In this document: piece after piece, positions 43,903-56,044 of the stretch
Layout: every line of letters begins with the position of its first letter
How positions within the stretch are numbered: the stretch's first letter is position 1
DNA from: Naganishia liquefaciens
Taxonomy: Eukaryota; Basidiomycota; Tremellomycetes; Filobasidiales; Filobasidiaceae
Length of the DNA stretch: 64,000 nucleotides
Direction: 5' to 3'
Assembly: GCA_013423385.1 (NCBI GenBank)
Contig: BLZA01000005.1
Span: forward strand, 1 to 64,000
Program-made: the position numbers and the translations under genes
The notes under the pieces: generated by a model
Seen by the model: the letters and a program-made list of their open reading frames with translations, nothing else
Database searches by the model: none
Told to the model about the DNA's origin: nothing

Positions 43903-45248
43903 TTACAGCCAATCTTTCCTGTGAGGGAAGAACACCTTGACAGTGTTTTCCCAAGTGGCCTGCGCAACCTGCTCCACTGTTAGGCTCATGGCTTGCGAGA
44001 CGACCCAGGCCACGGCCGTGATCTACAATACGAGGGTGAATCAGCAACATATCCGAAAGAATCTTTGACTCGACTCACATCGGCCGGCTCGTTTCTTCCC
44101 TTGACACCTTGACCCTGTTTGTAATTCTTCGATTTGGGCACTGGCGCGAGTGCATGTCCCGCAGGAGGAAGAAGTTTTGCGGACGCGTGCGATCCAGTGA
44201 TTGAGCACCAGGGTGCATCTGCGGCGAAATCAGTAGAGGCCTCGTCGTCGGAAATGAGGACGCACCTGTTTCCAGCATCAGACGCGATAAGGGTATCTGC
44301 GCAACCACACGCAGGTTCTCTTCCGTCTTCAGCGAGCAACCGTTGATGCCAATGTACAACCCAAAGGTCAGCTTGTAGGAAGTGGTCAGCAGATTTGCCG
44401 TCTTTGATCGGGATGCGTCGTACCAGCTCCCGCATTTCTTCCACAGTGCCGGTAAAGCTATGCACGACGCCCAGACGGCCCCTTGACAGACACGCGTTCG
44501 GATCCGCTTGTCCCTCGACGAGCTCTAGGCCCTGCTCCCATCCGGCGTCTTTTAGGGTTTTCACAAAGTCGGTGTGGGCATCTGGATGACGGGAATGGAG
44601 GAACAGGGGTAGCGAGTAGGTATCACTCATTTTGAGGAGACGCGGGAAGTAGGCTTTTTGGGTTGCGGCATCAGAGTAGTGGAGTCTATCATAGTCTGGA
44701 GGCCACGTGAGTGCAAGGTCCGAGGGGCAGAGACAACGCCTTACCCAGACCGATCTCTCCGATGGCAACAATCCTGCTCTGCTCCCCCTTTTTGACTTCA
44801 TCTTTGATAACCGACTCCAAGTCATTAAAGTATTCCTCGACGTTTGCGCGTTTTGCGATTTCCGATGTCGATGTCGGATGGCAGCCTACGGTGGCGTATA
44901 GTTCTGCCGATGGCATCTTTAGCCGGGCTCGAGTATTCGACTCGAGCTTAAACGCACCGTACCTTGCTGCCATATCCAACGCTTGTTTGCTCTCTGACAA
45001 CGACGTTCCCGTGATAATCATGGATTGAACGCCCGCGGCTTTGCTTCGTTCAAGGATTGCGTCGAGGTCCGCTGCGGCGAGGGCTTCAGCTTTTGTGCAT
45101 AGATTCGATTCCTCAACTCACCCTCATGCACTTGCTTGCCTCTGTATTTTCCTTGAAACATGTCGTCTGTCAAATTGACGGCAATATCTAAGACAGCTTT
45201 GAGTACACAGTGGATCGCGTGCCGCATTGACTTACCGATAAAACGCAT
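43903..45248 (-). CDS. TatD-family metal-dependent nuclease
   Basis: TatD enzymes are Mg2+-dependent 3'-5' exonucleases used in DNA repair and DNA breakdown. Exons encode MRFI joined to [91 protein letters not shown], and RLMLET joined to [13 protein letters not shown]. The metal-binding His and Asp/Glu positions of the TIM barrel are all visible. The HxD motif normally near the N-terminus is replaced by DIAVNLTD, which is common in this eukaryotic branch. The first coding exon is 13 nt. The catalytic Asp codon of DAPW is split by an intron (about 44227-44270). Confidence 0.85.
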
Positions 45249-45567
45249 GGCTGAAGGATTGGTGGTATAGGCCGATCGCCCGTGAGAAATGGACCGAAGG
45301 AGCGAGGATGTAGAGAGCGTGCGTGACGACAGGATGGATCGCTGCGAGGAGGACTGCAAGCAGGAAAGGCGCTGAGCAGAGATGAGCCGCATGAGCAGAG
45401 ATGAGCATGATGATCATGAAAGACCTCGCCTGGCGTCATTTGCCTTCATGTGCCGCCGATCGCGCAAAGGCTCGGCTTGCTCCGGCTTATTATTGCTCCA
45501 TTACCGTTTCAAGGCGGCCTCTTTACAGCGTGTATGCAAGGGTATACAGGATACAGTGGGTTCGGTT
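45249..45567. other. Region between TatD and the DUF3431 gene
   Basis: It holds the TatD upstream region and the 3' flank of the DUF3431 gene, both on the minus strand. No further gene was recognised. Confidence 0.45.
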
Positions 45568-47992
45568 CTATTCGTGTATGTACGTCCTCTCCCTCTCCGC
45601 TCCGTCGTCCAGGCACTGACAGAACTCGGGATTGCTCTCGTTCTCGCCCTGGCATTTCAAGGCCATCTCCAGATCCGAGCATCGCATCATGGCGCACCAA
45701 CTGCGCTCCACCGCATGTCCCAACGTGGGATCCGACGGTTGCGAGTTCCACCTATAAGCAAGAAAGTATTGATCAGCGTCGGCAATTGCACGAGAGATCA
45801 TTAAATCGCACCATCCTTCCTTCCAGATCCACTCTTTGCGCGTGGACTCGTACGCGGGATCATTCTCCTCAAGCTTGGGAACATGGAAGAACTCGAGCAA
45901 GTTCTTGTACGTTGACAGCTTGTTCAACTGGATTCGTCGACGAGAGGCCATGAACTGACCCGCCCATGTGATCTGTGAAACAGTCAGCAGTGGTTCACCT
46001 CAAGCATCAGCGAATGAACTCACGGCAAATCCGTCGGCAGGACATAGATCTCCCTGGAATGCACTGTATATTTGAGCAATCCTCGGATGACTCTGTCCAT
46101 GGCTATCGATCTCGCTGCCGTCGGCCGTGCAAGACGCGTTCAGATACGGTCCAAACGAGACGAATCCGGTGGCGTCCGAAACGACATTCTCCATGCGCGC
46201 GGCAAAGATCCAGTCCCACGCAAAGTGCGGCTGGATGAAGAATGTTTGATGCGCAAGCGGTGCGACAATCGAGTCGTAGTGGCGCGTGATGTGATTCTGT
46301 AACGGTATCGTGAGAACGATCTTTCCAATCGTTCTGTAAAGGCAACTCACCAGATATGTCTCGCCCTCCCGACCGACATTCTTCAACGCGACAACTTCAT
46401 CAGCACCGACAGCCTTTCGCAGCCCGTCAAGGCCTTCCAGCGTATGCGAATCGGGACCTTTGGCGTAGATGATGGTCCGTGAGGTGTGGTATTTCTGAAG
46501 TCTCGACTTGACGCTTTGAATCGTTTCTTTAAGAATCGTCTTGTCCTCGTCGTAGTAGGCAACAACGCTGGAGCTCGCGAATCAGCGCCAAGATCTTTGC
46601 AGGACGTCTGGTACCTACATGTCGTAATCTGCCTCCCTCTGCCAGCCGAAGCTCTTGACGCTCATGGATTGCTCTTGAGCCGCTCCGATCAAGACTGCCG
46701 CATGCCGTCCAATCCAGGCCAGCATGGGCAACAACACGATTCCGAAACAAGCCATTCTCCAACGCTCACCCGACAGCCCTGATGAGCGATCCAGTGTCGC
46801 TAGATGTTCAGATGAATCGTGTCCTCTGCTGGCTTCAATATCAGGATCCGCCATGGCTTTGGGTCGCTTGTCGGGGGAGGTTGGATTGGTTTCGCTTTCT
46901 GGGGGATTGGCCAATGTCGTCGAAGACGAACTTCGTGACATGATGCTCGAAGTCGATGTCGTTATCAACGAGGCAAGTGATTCTGGCTGGTAAATCCACG
47001 CCGCGGCAGTGCCAACGGTGAAAACGAAGGCTTGGAGAAGCAGGGTGGCGCTCTCTCGATGCGACGCGGGGGCTGCAACGAGTAGCAGGCATGCGGTGCA
47101 AGCTAGTCCTTTTGCGACGACGTGATCTATGCCTTGACGTATGGCAGAACCAGCCTTGTCGACGGTAGACGATGCCGATGATAGGGTTGCAATAGTGGAC
47201 GCAATGGCGGCACTCACGATAAAAAACACCGCGTGCTTCGAAGGAAGCATTCTTTCCATTTCATTGACGGCAAAAAGTGAAGTCAATACGCTCGTCGCTC
47301 CCATCGCCATGATTGCCGCCTTTCTGCCGCTTAACGTCTTGGCAACGGTGGTCGCTGTGTTCGTACCGGATCGATGCGCGAGGTAAGCGGAACTGACGAT
47401 GTAGGCGACACACATTGCCAAGCTGTATGCCCGATGGTGAAGCGATGTGACCGGTTTGGATGCGGAAATCGCGATAGCAATGGCCGACGATACGAGACCT
47501 ATGAGCGAGACGGCGGATATTCTCGTTCTAAAAATCTCCATATTGCCAAGTGATATTGTCAAGCTCTTGAGAAAGTCTGGTTATAACGGTTACGTGCTTT
47601 GCAGAGGGATGGCTCACTAGGAAAGCGATGGCAGAAGCAGCGTCCAGTCCTACGAACGTTCTTACCCAGGCGAAAAGGGAAACGGAAACCAGGCCGCCTT
47701 GCATTGCGGCCTCTTGCCAGTCCTCTTCTCCCTTAGCGGCGTCCCCGAAGCTCAGACCAGCAGACGCCCATGACGCAGACCAACTTGCTCCAGGGCGATT
47801 CAGGAGTCGCGGTATACCAGCCACCGAGATCCACAAGACGAACAATAGTGATAAGGGCAGCCATATTGACGAGTTTCGCAGCCGGGGATCAGCATTTTGA
47901 ACGAGGTAGACGGTGTAGGCGGCCGATAAGGCGCTCAGGATGATTGGTCGGCCAGTCTGTAGGAGGCGTCCGTTGAGCGTTTCCGACGACAT
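45568..47992 (-). CDS. Membrane protein with C-terminal DUF3431 domain
   Basis: The N-terminal half has about ten hydrophobic segments across two exons (47992-about 47560, then to 46618), including IILSALSAAYTVYLV, LPLSLLFVLWISVAG and WRMACFGIVLLPMLAWIG. The C-terminal half, from DMVVAYYDEDKTILKE onward, carries DUF3431 marks: VVAYYDED, IIYAKGP, LKNVGREGETYLNHI, the HxxYD-like region and TFFIQPHF. DUF3431 proteins are thought to be glycosyltransferase-like, but the activity is not established. Introns are short. The many-segment membrane half is unusual for the family as I know it. Confidence 0.8.
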
Positions 47993-48581
47993 GGCCAGTG
48001 CCCAGCTGATTGACGATGGGATTTCTCATGGGGATGAGACGTCTATCGTCCATGAGGTCGTCAAGCCCAACTTCGCAGTCGCAGCATTGGAATTTGGACT
48101 TCATATTCGCTTCCGCGTCGCAGTTATTTTCAGTGTTTCATGTGCAGAATTTTGCCGCCGGAAGGATGTCACTGACACGTTGCTGACGTTAAGAACACGT
48201 GGACGCATGCCTGGGGGGCTTGTTTAGCAATCATGATCGCCGGGCGAAATTCGCCGATAAGCCGCCGCCGCCAGCGCAGACGACCGTTGTGATCTTTTAT
48301 TGCAATGTTGTTCTGCTTCGCTCTGCATTCCGAAGGCGCTTCATAGTGCGACTGTCAGCCTCACCGTGGGATAACAATCGTTTGTCGTCAACGCAACTTA
48401 TCGCGATCTCAGCAGACAAAAAGCCACATCATTATGTTTTACGGAGAAGAGCGAACTCTTGCAATGAAGCAGAAGCCTGGTCAAGTCACATGACATGCTT
48501 GCGGTCCACTATTACATAGGATTACTGCAGTTTCACCTTACAAGGGAATGGTGTTGCTAGGCAAACTGCTGCAAAGCCCGT
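47993..48581. other. Region between the DUF3431 and CK1 genes
   Basis: No gene was recognised. A plus-strand frame at 48199-48519 has no known motif. Confidence 0.45.
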
Positions 48582-50563
48582 TTACACGGTAACCAATTGC
48601 TGTAGCCGTCCTCGTGGCCTGGAATGATCGCAATCAATCGACCTTGCCAGTTCCGGAGTCTTGAGCTGTTGCAGGATCGCGCGCAGCATGGCGTAGTCTG
48701 GCCGGTCTGCAAAGTCGAGCGCTGCTATATGTTGAAAGTAGGTAGCTATTTCTCGGGCTATAGTATCATATAATCAGTCAGTGGCAAAGAGGCCGATGAC
48801 AGAATAGAATCAAGTACTGACGTAAACGCTCCTGACCTACGCCACGCTTGAAAAAAGTCTTCTTCTCCTCGCGAATATGACTATTCAGGCCAAGCGACTC
48901 CGCAGTCCACCGATGTCCCGATTTAGCAAACGATTCTTCGAATTTGTTGGCGTGCTTCGACCAAGGAAGACTCCCTGAATCCAAGCATTCCCAGCTGAAT
49001 GATCAAATGCCGATGCATTGCTGGAAAACAAAGTATGCGTACCGTGATACAGAACTGCAACGAGCTATGTGAATTTGGGGTAACCCTTTCTTGGGTATTT
49101 CAGCTTACATAACAGCATATAACCCAAGCTTTCCAAGTCGTCTCGGCGAGTGCCCTCTGAAAACGAGACAGTTCGGCTTTAGACTGGGGACTTCCGGAAA
49201 AACTTTCCACATACGACATCGATAACTCATAAACTACGGAAGAGGTGAGGTCAAATTTTCTTTTCCATATCTCTGGCAAAAGCGCTTACCGCTTGCGTGC
49301 CAACGATACTTTGCGCTCCTTTTATGCGAGGCATATGCTGGCCGTCCGCTGTCCGGTATGATTGTGCCATACCAAAGCTGGGACGCAAGCTCAGCTCTTT
49401 CATGAGTGCAGAAGCATTGAGAGTCGAGAGGGGCTCACTCGACAAGGTAAAGTATCTCTTTTTTGGATCCTCGACCTATGCAGAAATTCTCGGGCTGCAT
49501 GCGCGAAAGTGTCAATTCAGTCGAGAGCCCCACAGTCACAAAGGCGTTGGCGCAGAATCACCTACTTTCTGGAGACGGCGCAAAATGAATCAGTCAACTA
49601 TCGAAGCTGCGAGATCCAAAAGGCAATAACCTACAATGTCTCTGTGAACCAACCCCTTTCCATGCATGTGTTCCAGCCTTTTTAGGGCGTGGCATCCGAG
49701 CCAGGCAATCGTGTCAACTTCCCATCCAACAGATTCCGCTGCCGGTCGTAAAGCCGCGACTGAGTGCCTACGCTTTAGGCTGGGACCTTGATATGCGGCG
49801 GGCTTCACCTTCTTCAGCAAATGTCGACGGAACAACGTTCCAAGATCCTCGCCGAGGCGCTCCATAACAAGAGCATGATGTCGCTCTAGCGTCTGGGTAG
49901 CGTTCGCCTGCAATGTCTCGTGAAGATACGGCTGGGGTTGTTGCAGCTGGCGATGCAGAAATTCCTGACTCAAACCGGAAAAGGGGGACACACGTCCTTG
50001 TAGATCAAAGCTCGAATGTAGAGGTGTTGATAGAGGCGAGCGCTTGTAAGCACGCTGAGCAAATGCAATGTGTGCGTTTGGCGACGACTGGACTGGTATA
50101 AAGCAACGTTGTTTGACCGGGATCGTAGTGCTAGAAAATAGGTAGAATTGAGCTGATGTCATGAGCGAATGATTGGACAGCACAAGTGTTAGCTATGTAC
50201 GCTGAACCCAACAGATGGTTTTGCGTACGTATGCCCTCAGCTCCTTGAAGTGCCTTCAGAACTTTGGCTTCATTCACGAGACATGAGCGTTCCTTGTCGG
50301 CTCTGTATGAATCTGAAGGCTCAGACCTTGTTTCGGATATGACATCACGGGTCGGGAGGCCCATACCTTTCCAATTTGATTGCCACATACAGAGCAGATT
50401 CCTCTTGTGCATCGGAATGAATTCTCTGGCTGTTGCGACTGTATATTGAATCGCCCGAATCGGACCCATCGTATTCTTGACGAACTCCGGCGTACACAGA
50501 GCCAAATCCTCCTCTACCTAGTTGCCAATCAAGGCTTTTTACCACCGAGTTTTCAGCTGACAC
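48582..50563 (-). CDS. CK1-type protein kinase
   Basis: Spliced exons give the Gly loop LGRGGFGSVYAGV, the VAIK lysine (YVAIKLE), the helix-C Glu (VNEAKVLKAL), the hinge ALVMERLGEDLGTLF, the catalytic loop HRDI + K + PENFCIG, the Mg2+ loop LVDFGMAQSY, the CK1-like QHMPRIKGAQSIVGTQ, RRDDLESLGYMLL, GSLPWSK and a C-terminal FADRPDYAMLRAIL. DFG appears only after splicing intron 49378-49438, and the loop Lys lies on its own 3-nt exon. An insert of about 80 residues precedes the hinge. Several introns near 48.7-49.2 kb were not fully resolved. The CK1 family is clear; the subfamily is not. Confidence 0.8.
49566..49568 (-). other. Predicted 3-nt micro-exon (Lys of the HRDxK loop)
   Basis: The sense strand reads GACATT, then GTAGGT...CTCCAG (49634-49569, 66 nt), then AAA, then GTAGGT...ATGCAG (49565-49495, 71 nt), then CCCGAGAATTTC. 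Both introns have normal length and splice sites. Skipping AAA would delete the catalytic-loop lysine conserved in almost all Ser/Thr kinases. Confidence 0.7.
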
Positions 50564-52016
50564 GAACTATGATAGGTTTTCCAGGATCTGACCTACTTTG
50601 AGCGGAAGTCTGTCGAGTTAAGAGGTAAAGCTTGCAGGGTCAATGAGTTTATCGTTTTAGATCGTGCTTACCTTTAACCCTGAATGACATGCGGTGAGTT
50701 TGCGATCTGTACTATAACCGAGCTGAGCTGAAGGCAAAGAAGGCGCTCACAAACAGAGGCTATCCACGATCTCTTATGATTACTCGCGATTGAACGTCTC
50801 GCTGGCGTTTTGTATCAACCGAGGCGTCCCTCAGTGGTGGAATGTAGACAGCTTTGTCGACGCTGTGATTCGAGGTCCGGGGAAGAGAAGGGAAGATGAG
50901 GGGAGATAAATGGTCAACTGCACTTCTTGCCGGGGTCTGAGTGGAGACCGAGGGAATACAGAAAATTGGAAAGCGCTTGAGCACGGAAGGCAAGGCTTCC
51001 GGGTAGAGCTCCTGCTGCTAGCCTTAAGAACCGGAGCAGACACCAGCCAATTCGGAGCTCCTCCTTTCTTGTCGGCTCCTTTTTTTCGGCATGCTCAGGA
51101 GAGGGTCTCTGGCGATCAAACTAGCTTTGCAATCATTGCTGTGCTACATGTTCACAATGATCATAGACTTCTGCCTGACCCGAAACCCGAACACTCTCTC
51201 TACCTTTTCGGGAGACTGTTGTCCTAGCGCGGGCTTCTGAGATTCTGAATGTCGAAAATACAGAGCAATCAGCCGAGGAAGACAAAGATTGACTTTCGGA
51301 CAGCATCGAGGCGTATCTTTAGGCTTCATGTAGGATTCAAAATGGGGGGTTCAATGAAGATTGATAAATATCCAGCTAACTGGAGCGGAAGAATGGATTT
51401 GCAGAATACTCAGATGACAGGAATACTCATACTGCAGGATCACATGTCATCGCTGTTCATTGCTGCAGGCTGCGCCACCTGCTCAGTAACATGGATTCGG
51501 CGTGAATCTCGATGTACCGCTGAAGCCAACACAAGGATACTACCTGTGATGTAGTTAGCACTGTGGGAAAGACAGAAATGATCGTCATGTTCAATATCAC
51601 ATGTGGATTCACAAGACTCTATCCCGCATTCTACAATCTACCGGAGTCCGACGTGCTTCGGCAGGTCACTACTCGTGTTCTCCCGAGTGTCCGCCCAGTG
51701 CCCTGATACTGGGCTCCTCGAAGCGTTTGACATATTTCTGCTCCTTTGGGATATGGCAGGACATCCTTTGGGACCTCCCATTGGAGGGTTGAGGGGCCCA
51801 GGGGTCTGCCATCGAGCGAGACAACCTTGCTGATATGCTTGATTCGTTGCCTTCACTATACCAGACACTTTGTGTGCTCTCGAGCTTAGCATCTGAGCTT
51901 GATCCCCCTTCGCCTTCCCCTATCTTCGAGGAAGTGTTCGACTTGACGCGTTCCGTACTTCCCCTCATTCCCAATCATTCAAGCCCACTCCCCATTCCGA
52001 ATTCGACCCCGTAGTT
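50564..52016. other. 1.45-kb stretch without a convincing gene
   Basis: Short frames on both strands (50760-51043 minus, 51249-51554 plus, 51603-51833 plus) have no recognised motif. The right end holds the upstream region of the next gene. Confidence 0.4.
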
Positions 52017-52889
52017 ATGGCGCCCATGGTGAATCCTGCTCCAGAAATCCTGACGTGAGCCTCTTGATCTTCTTTCTTGAGCCTCGATTCTAACGAAGCG
52101 ATCTGTAGACGTTCGGCCGCGACCAATTTCACCCTGGATGACGCCAGCTCTAGCATCTACTATATCGATTTTCCCGCCGCTACGATCTCAAACGTGTGTG
52201 TCGCAGAAGGTACATGTGCATACGGCAATACGCTACACCAGGCTTCACTTCCGAGCGCGAGCGCCGCCTTCCAGTTTGCTGGCTCGGCGTTTTACATTTT
52301 TGGCCTCCTGTCACCAACGTCTGGACCGTTTACTGTAACAGTGGATGGTGTGACTTATGGTTCCTTGACTGGATTCTGTGAGACAACCATCGCACAGGCA
52401 TTGCTGTTCTACAAAGAAAACCTTGATCCTACGAGTACGCACCAAGTCGTCTTGCGTAATGCGGCATCGAGCTTGTTATCCCTGGACTACGTGATAGCAA
52501 CCTCGGGAGGCTCCGCGCTCGGCCCAGTGCGAAATCCGCCTTCTTCCCCGCAAGACGGGACATGGGGGACGCCAGTTGGCAATGTCGGAAACGCTGGAGG
52601 GGTTATTGGTCCACCATTCGCTGGAGGTACCAATGTTCCACCGGTCAACACCAGTACACCTCCGACGGATGCTTTTGGAGTACCTATTGCGACCCCAACT
52701 GAAGCGAAGAACGATAGTAATGGCGATCAGATAGGAGCCATCATCGGAGCAGTCGCCGGCGTGATACTCTTTCTGGTGATTGCCTGGATGCTTTTCCGTT
52801 CCCACAAGAAAAAAAGGGCTGATCAGACCTTGTCTGGCTCCGCTTTCCCTGCTCCAATCGGTCAACGAACGCCCGTTCCGCCACAATAA
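52017..52889 (+). CDS. Single-pass surface protein with carbohydrate-binding-like ectodomain
   Basis: The first exon starts at 52017 (MAPMVNPAPEIL). An intron of about 55 nt (52056-52109) joins it to TRSAATNFTLDD. The ectodomain (about residues 14-150) has the jelly-roll-like pattern common in basidiomycete surface proteins (FQFAGSAFYIFG, FTVTVDGVTYGS). A Pro/Gly/Thr-rich stalk, one membrane helix (IGAIIGAVAGVILFLVIAW) and a basic stop-transfer RSHKKKR follow. No cleavable signal peptide was seen, so the start may lie upstream. The ligand is unknown. Confidence 0.7.
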
Positions 52890-52910
52890 TATCAATCATG
52901 CCTATGACGA

Positions 52911-53177
52911 TTGCATTTGCCTCAGCTGCTCTTGCTTTTCTGGTATCGCTACTACATGTACCGGAAACGGGGAGGCAAAGGTAACTTCTGGGAGGCGCTA
53001 TTTGGTGAGCGCAGAAAGAAACAGGTCAAGGAGGCTGAGCAGGAGGCTGCCGAGAAATGGCGGAACTGGCCAATGCTGAGATACGTCCCGACTTATTCAA
53101 CCAAGGATCTGACCGAGGAGAATGACAGGAGGGAGAAAGAAGAGGCAGACCGAAAGAAGAAATCAGCGTCGAGATAG
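52911..53177 (+). CDS. Small hypothetical basic protein, start unresolved
   Basis: A highly charged C-terminal sequence (RRKKQVKEAEQEAAEKW, then a Lys/Glu-rich end) follows a hydrophobic stretch. The frame begins without an ATG. A spliced start near 52899, where ATG opens a hydrophobic MPMTIAFASAALAFLVSLL, would need a frame change. It could be a small membrane protein. Confidence is low. Confidence 0.4.
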   Translation: MHLPQLLLLFWYRYYMYRKRGGKGNFWEALFGERRKKQVKEAEQEAAEKWRNWPMLRYVPTYSTKDLTEENDRREKEEADRKKKSASR

Positions 53178-53413
53178 CATTGTACAAACTGTTCTGCGTA
53201 GAAAAGGATTGGGACCATGGCTGTAAATCGTTCGTCGGGGAATCTATATTCGATTCGCGATATTCGTAAAATCAAGGCGCTGGTTTCCGGACGCGTTAAG
53301 GAAAGAAAAGTTTGGATACAATACAACTGACTCTGGATATCGAGTCCCGCCAAACTTATGGAATCCCCACATCTACCTTTCGTCCAGATTTATACTGACC
53401 ACCGCCAGAACCT
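53178..53413. other. Convergent intergenic region
   Basis: It is short and AT-richer than its surroundings. No gene is visible. Confidence 0.45.
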
Positions 53414-56044
53414 CTACGCGCCATCTAAAAAGATGGCATTCAGAATCGCAGCTAGCCGGATACCACCCTTAGCAAGCATCATCTCGACGACCTTGTCGTC
53501 GCCAATCTTGCCCAAATACTCTGGTGTATCGAGCTCGACTACAGGGTTACGGGGATCCCAGTGTGGGGGCCAGGCGTAGGCGCAATTGATGGGGTGAATC
53601 TGCTTTGCCCAGGTGTAAGGACATGCGGGGAAATCTTGATCCTCATCGAGCGGGGCTTGTCCGGAGGCGAGCGCGGCAAGCTTGATCGTTTGAGAGTCGA
53701 AGCCTTCTGTAGCTGGGTCGGCGATGTCCACCAGGTACTCGGCAAATGCGGCGATAGGAGCCGGAAGACTACCCTTGGCCCATTGCAAGGCGTTTGTCAT
53801 TCTGCCAGGCGGGTTGTGCGGATAGGGATCACCGGCGGCAGGGCATTCGAGCCATTCGTGAGAAGAGGCATTCCGCCACCATCCCCAGATCCCCTCGCTG
53901 ACGATGAAGCGGACGTAGGGGTCAAAGATGGCGCCGACGAGGGCCGATTCGAGTTGCCGGCTGTTTCAAGGTCAGCGATGTCAGAAAGAGAGACCACCGA
54001 CGTACTTGTGCGTCGGACGAGTGTAGTTCCTTAATTCCCGGATGTTCTTGGTGATGATTCCGGAATCCCATACCGAGTGCAGGCTACGCTGGTCAGGCAC
54101 AATCGCCATTGACACAGCGCTGCTCACCTCCGTCGTCGGCCTTCAAAATTGAAAATCGCTGGCAGGATGTCAGTAGAGTCTCAGAGATCGGTACTAGGCA
54201 ACTCACCATCATTGCCTCCCCTCATTCGGCCCGTCAAGTGCAAAGGCTGGTGCAAATCTCCGACAAAGTGTACCAGAAATCGAAGCGCAATATCCTTCTG
54301 GGTGACACTACAAACCATGAGTCTCATGATCCGCGTCGGCCAGCCGACCTACGTCTTGTGCGGATCCATCAAGATCTTGGTGGTATTGCCGATGGCGGTA
54401 ATCACGTTGACTTTATCATTGGTCCACCCGTGCTCGCCAAACATGCAGTGTTCGCCGGGGACATCGTCGATGGCTGCAAGCCGAAGGTGATCAGTAAGTG
54501 AAGTGTCTGGGTAAGCGAATCAATCAAGAGCGATGAAGGAAACAACTGCTAGAATGCCTCGCAGAGTCAAGGCCAATTGTGAGCAGATCAGGGCGACGCC
54601 CCCTATTGTCATCTTCCGCAACACCGGGTGATAGCTGCTGCTTCAACGATGCGACATTGCGATACACCGGAACGCAAACTTTCTTGTTCAACGATCGTAC
54701 AGTATCGTTCTTTGCACTGCCGCCGTTGACCATGTTTCCCCGAGACCGCCCATATCTGATTTCGTCCTTATTCACCGAGCCGTGTGATTATTTGCGTCGA
54801 GGGCCTCGTCGCGAGGCATGATGTCCTGCCAAGAGCCTTTTGCAGTGCTTTACTGTTCCGAAACAGGCGAAAGGATCGGAACGAAAAGAGTCGTCTGGGC
54901 ATTCTTCGATGTCCTTCCAAACTTCAAGACGCCTCTGCGTTGCAAACGGTTGCCTGCACCATCCGACAGCTAGAGGGCGCCAAGGCGAGCCCAAAGGCAT
55001 CTGTGTGGGTGCATTCTCCGTGACGCCTAAAAAGCGCTCCGGGAGCAGGTCGAAGGCGCCGATACTTCATGCATTGACGGCTGACAGCCGGAGCCTTGCA
55101 ACAACTGAACGACACGGACCCGTTATCTGATGGCCCTGAGCACTGTGCATCTTTCTCGGCAGCCCCACCGGAAATGTCAAATGCGCTGGTGAGAGTCTCC
55201 TGGTCTTGCTGAGACCTTGAAATCTCGAGTGCGAACCTCCCGGCTCCGCTCATGGTATTCTCGCTCATTGAACGAAGGCTGGGGTTGTTTGGTCGGTGAT
55301 CGCGGGCTCGTCAAGCGACGTCCTCGATATGAGGCTCCTTGCATCCCTTCGTACTCTTCGCCTGCGGTTGTGCTCGAGCGCCTTTGCTTGAGCGCGGCAA
55401 GACTCGCTGGTCTCGAGGGCCTTGGCTGCCGCGCGACCAACGCTGGTATCTCGGCGTGCTACTTTGGCCTCGAGGCTTCCAGGCCCGATCCGCCGATATT
55501 CTGGCCTCTTCTGGCATCAGACTGAGGATCTCGTGCCGTACGTCGCGCTCGAGGACTCTTTTCCGCGCAGCGGAAAACTTCGCTTTGCAGGAGAAAATCC
55601 TCGCTTTGCTCGATGAGACGGGACTCTCGCTCCGTTCGAGGTAGTCTCGCTCCCTTTGGTCGCTCGAGGGTATTCTCGGCCGTCTTACGACGGCCTCGGG
55701 GAATCCTTGCCTGCGGCACTAACATGCTCGCTTCGCTCGAGGCAGTCTCACTCCCTTCGGTCGCTCGATCGCTCGGGCTCGCTCCGCTCGCCGGCGCACT
55801 CACGATTCACATAATGCATCGGCCCCGTCTCCCTATACCTCCCTCTCACGCCATCCGCCCACGCCGCCACCGACGCCAACCTGCACTGCGCCTCTTTCGG
55901 CAAAATCCCACACAGCCGCTCCCTGACGTCCGGATGAAGATGAACTTGAGCAATGGTCGCTACGATTTCGTGTCCCGCTGCGCCCCACGCCCAGACCTGG
56001 GGCAGGATCGCCAGCGGCAAGATTGCTGCGAGTGAGAGACGCAT
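53414..56044 (-). CDS. Secreted S1/P1-type zinc nuclease
   Basis: S1/P1 nucleases cut single-stranded DNA and RNA outside the cell or in acidic compartments. A signal peptide (MRLSLAAILPLAILPQVWA) precedes the mature N-terminal Trp that ligates zinc (WGAAGHEIVATIAQ). Further zinc-site motifs follow across exons: ASVAAWADGVR, GPMHYVN joined to PIDDVPGEHC, VITAIGNTTKIL, LRFLVHFVGDLHQPLHL, GGND and SLHSVWDSGI. The last exon (53414-about 53958) closes the fold. The intron after HYVN (54474-55803) is 1,330 nt and word-rich; the others are short. It is divergently oriented to the GFA gene. Confidence 0.9.
54474..55803 (-). other. Word-rich giant intron of the S1/P1 gene (1.33 kb)
   Basis: The donor is GTGAGTGCGCC and the acceptor is GGCTTGCAG; the join gives HYVNPIDDVP in frame. 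The first 300 nt on the sense strand contain CGAGCGAAGCGAG, CGACCGAAGGGAG, GTGCCGCAGGCAAGGAT and GGCCGTCGTAAGACGGCC in near-perfect form. Weaker forms extend to about 55.3 kb. The remaining 0.8 kb looks like unique sequence with no recognised gene. Confidence 0.88.

Noticed and set aside
49251-49445. Kinase apparently lacking the DFG aspartate (reads SFG)
   Set aside because: Intron 49378-49438 splices GA to C and restores the Asp, so a pseudokinase is not supported.
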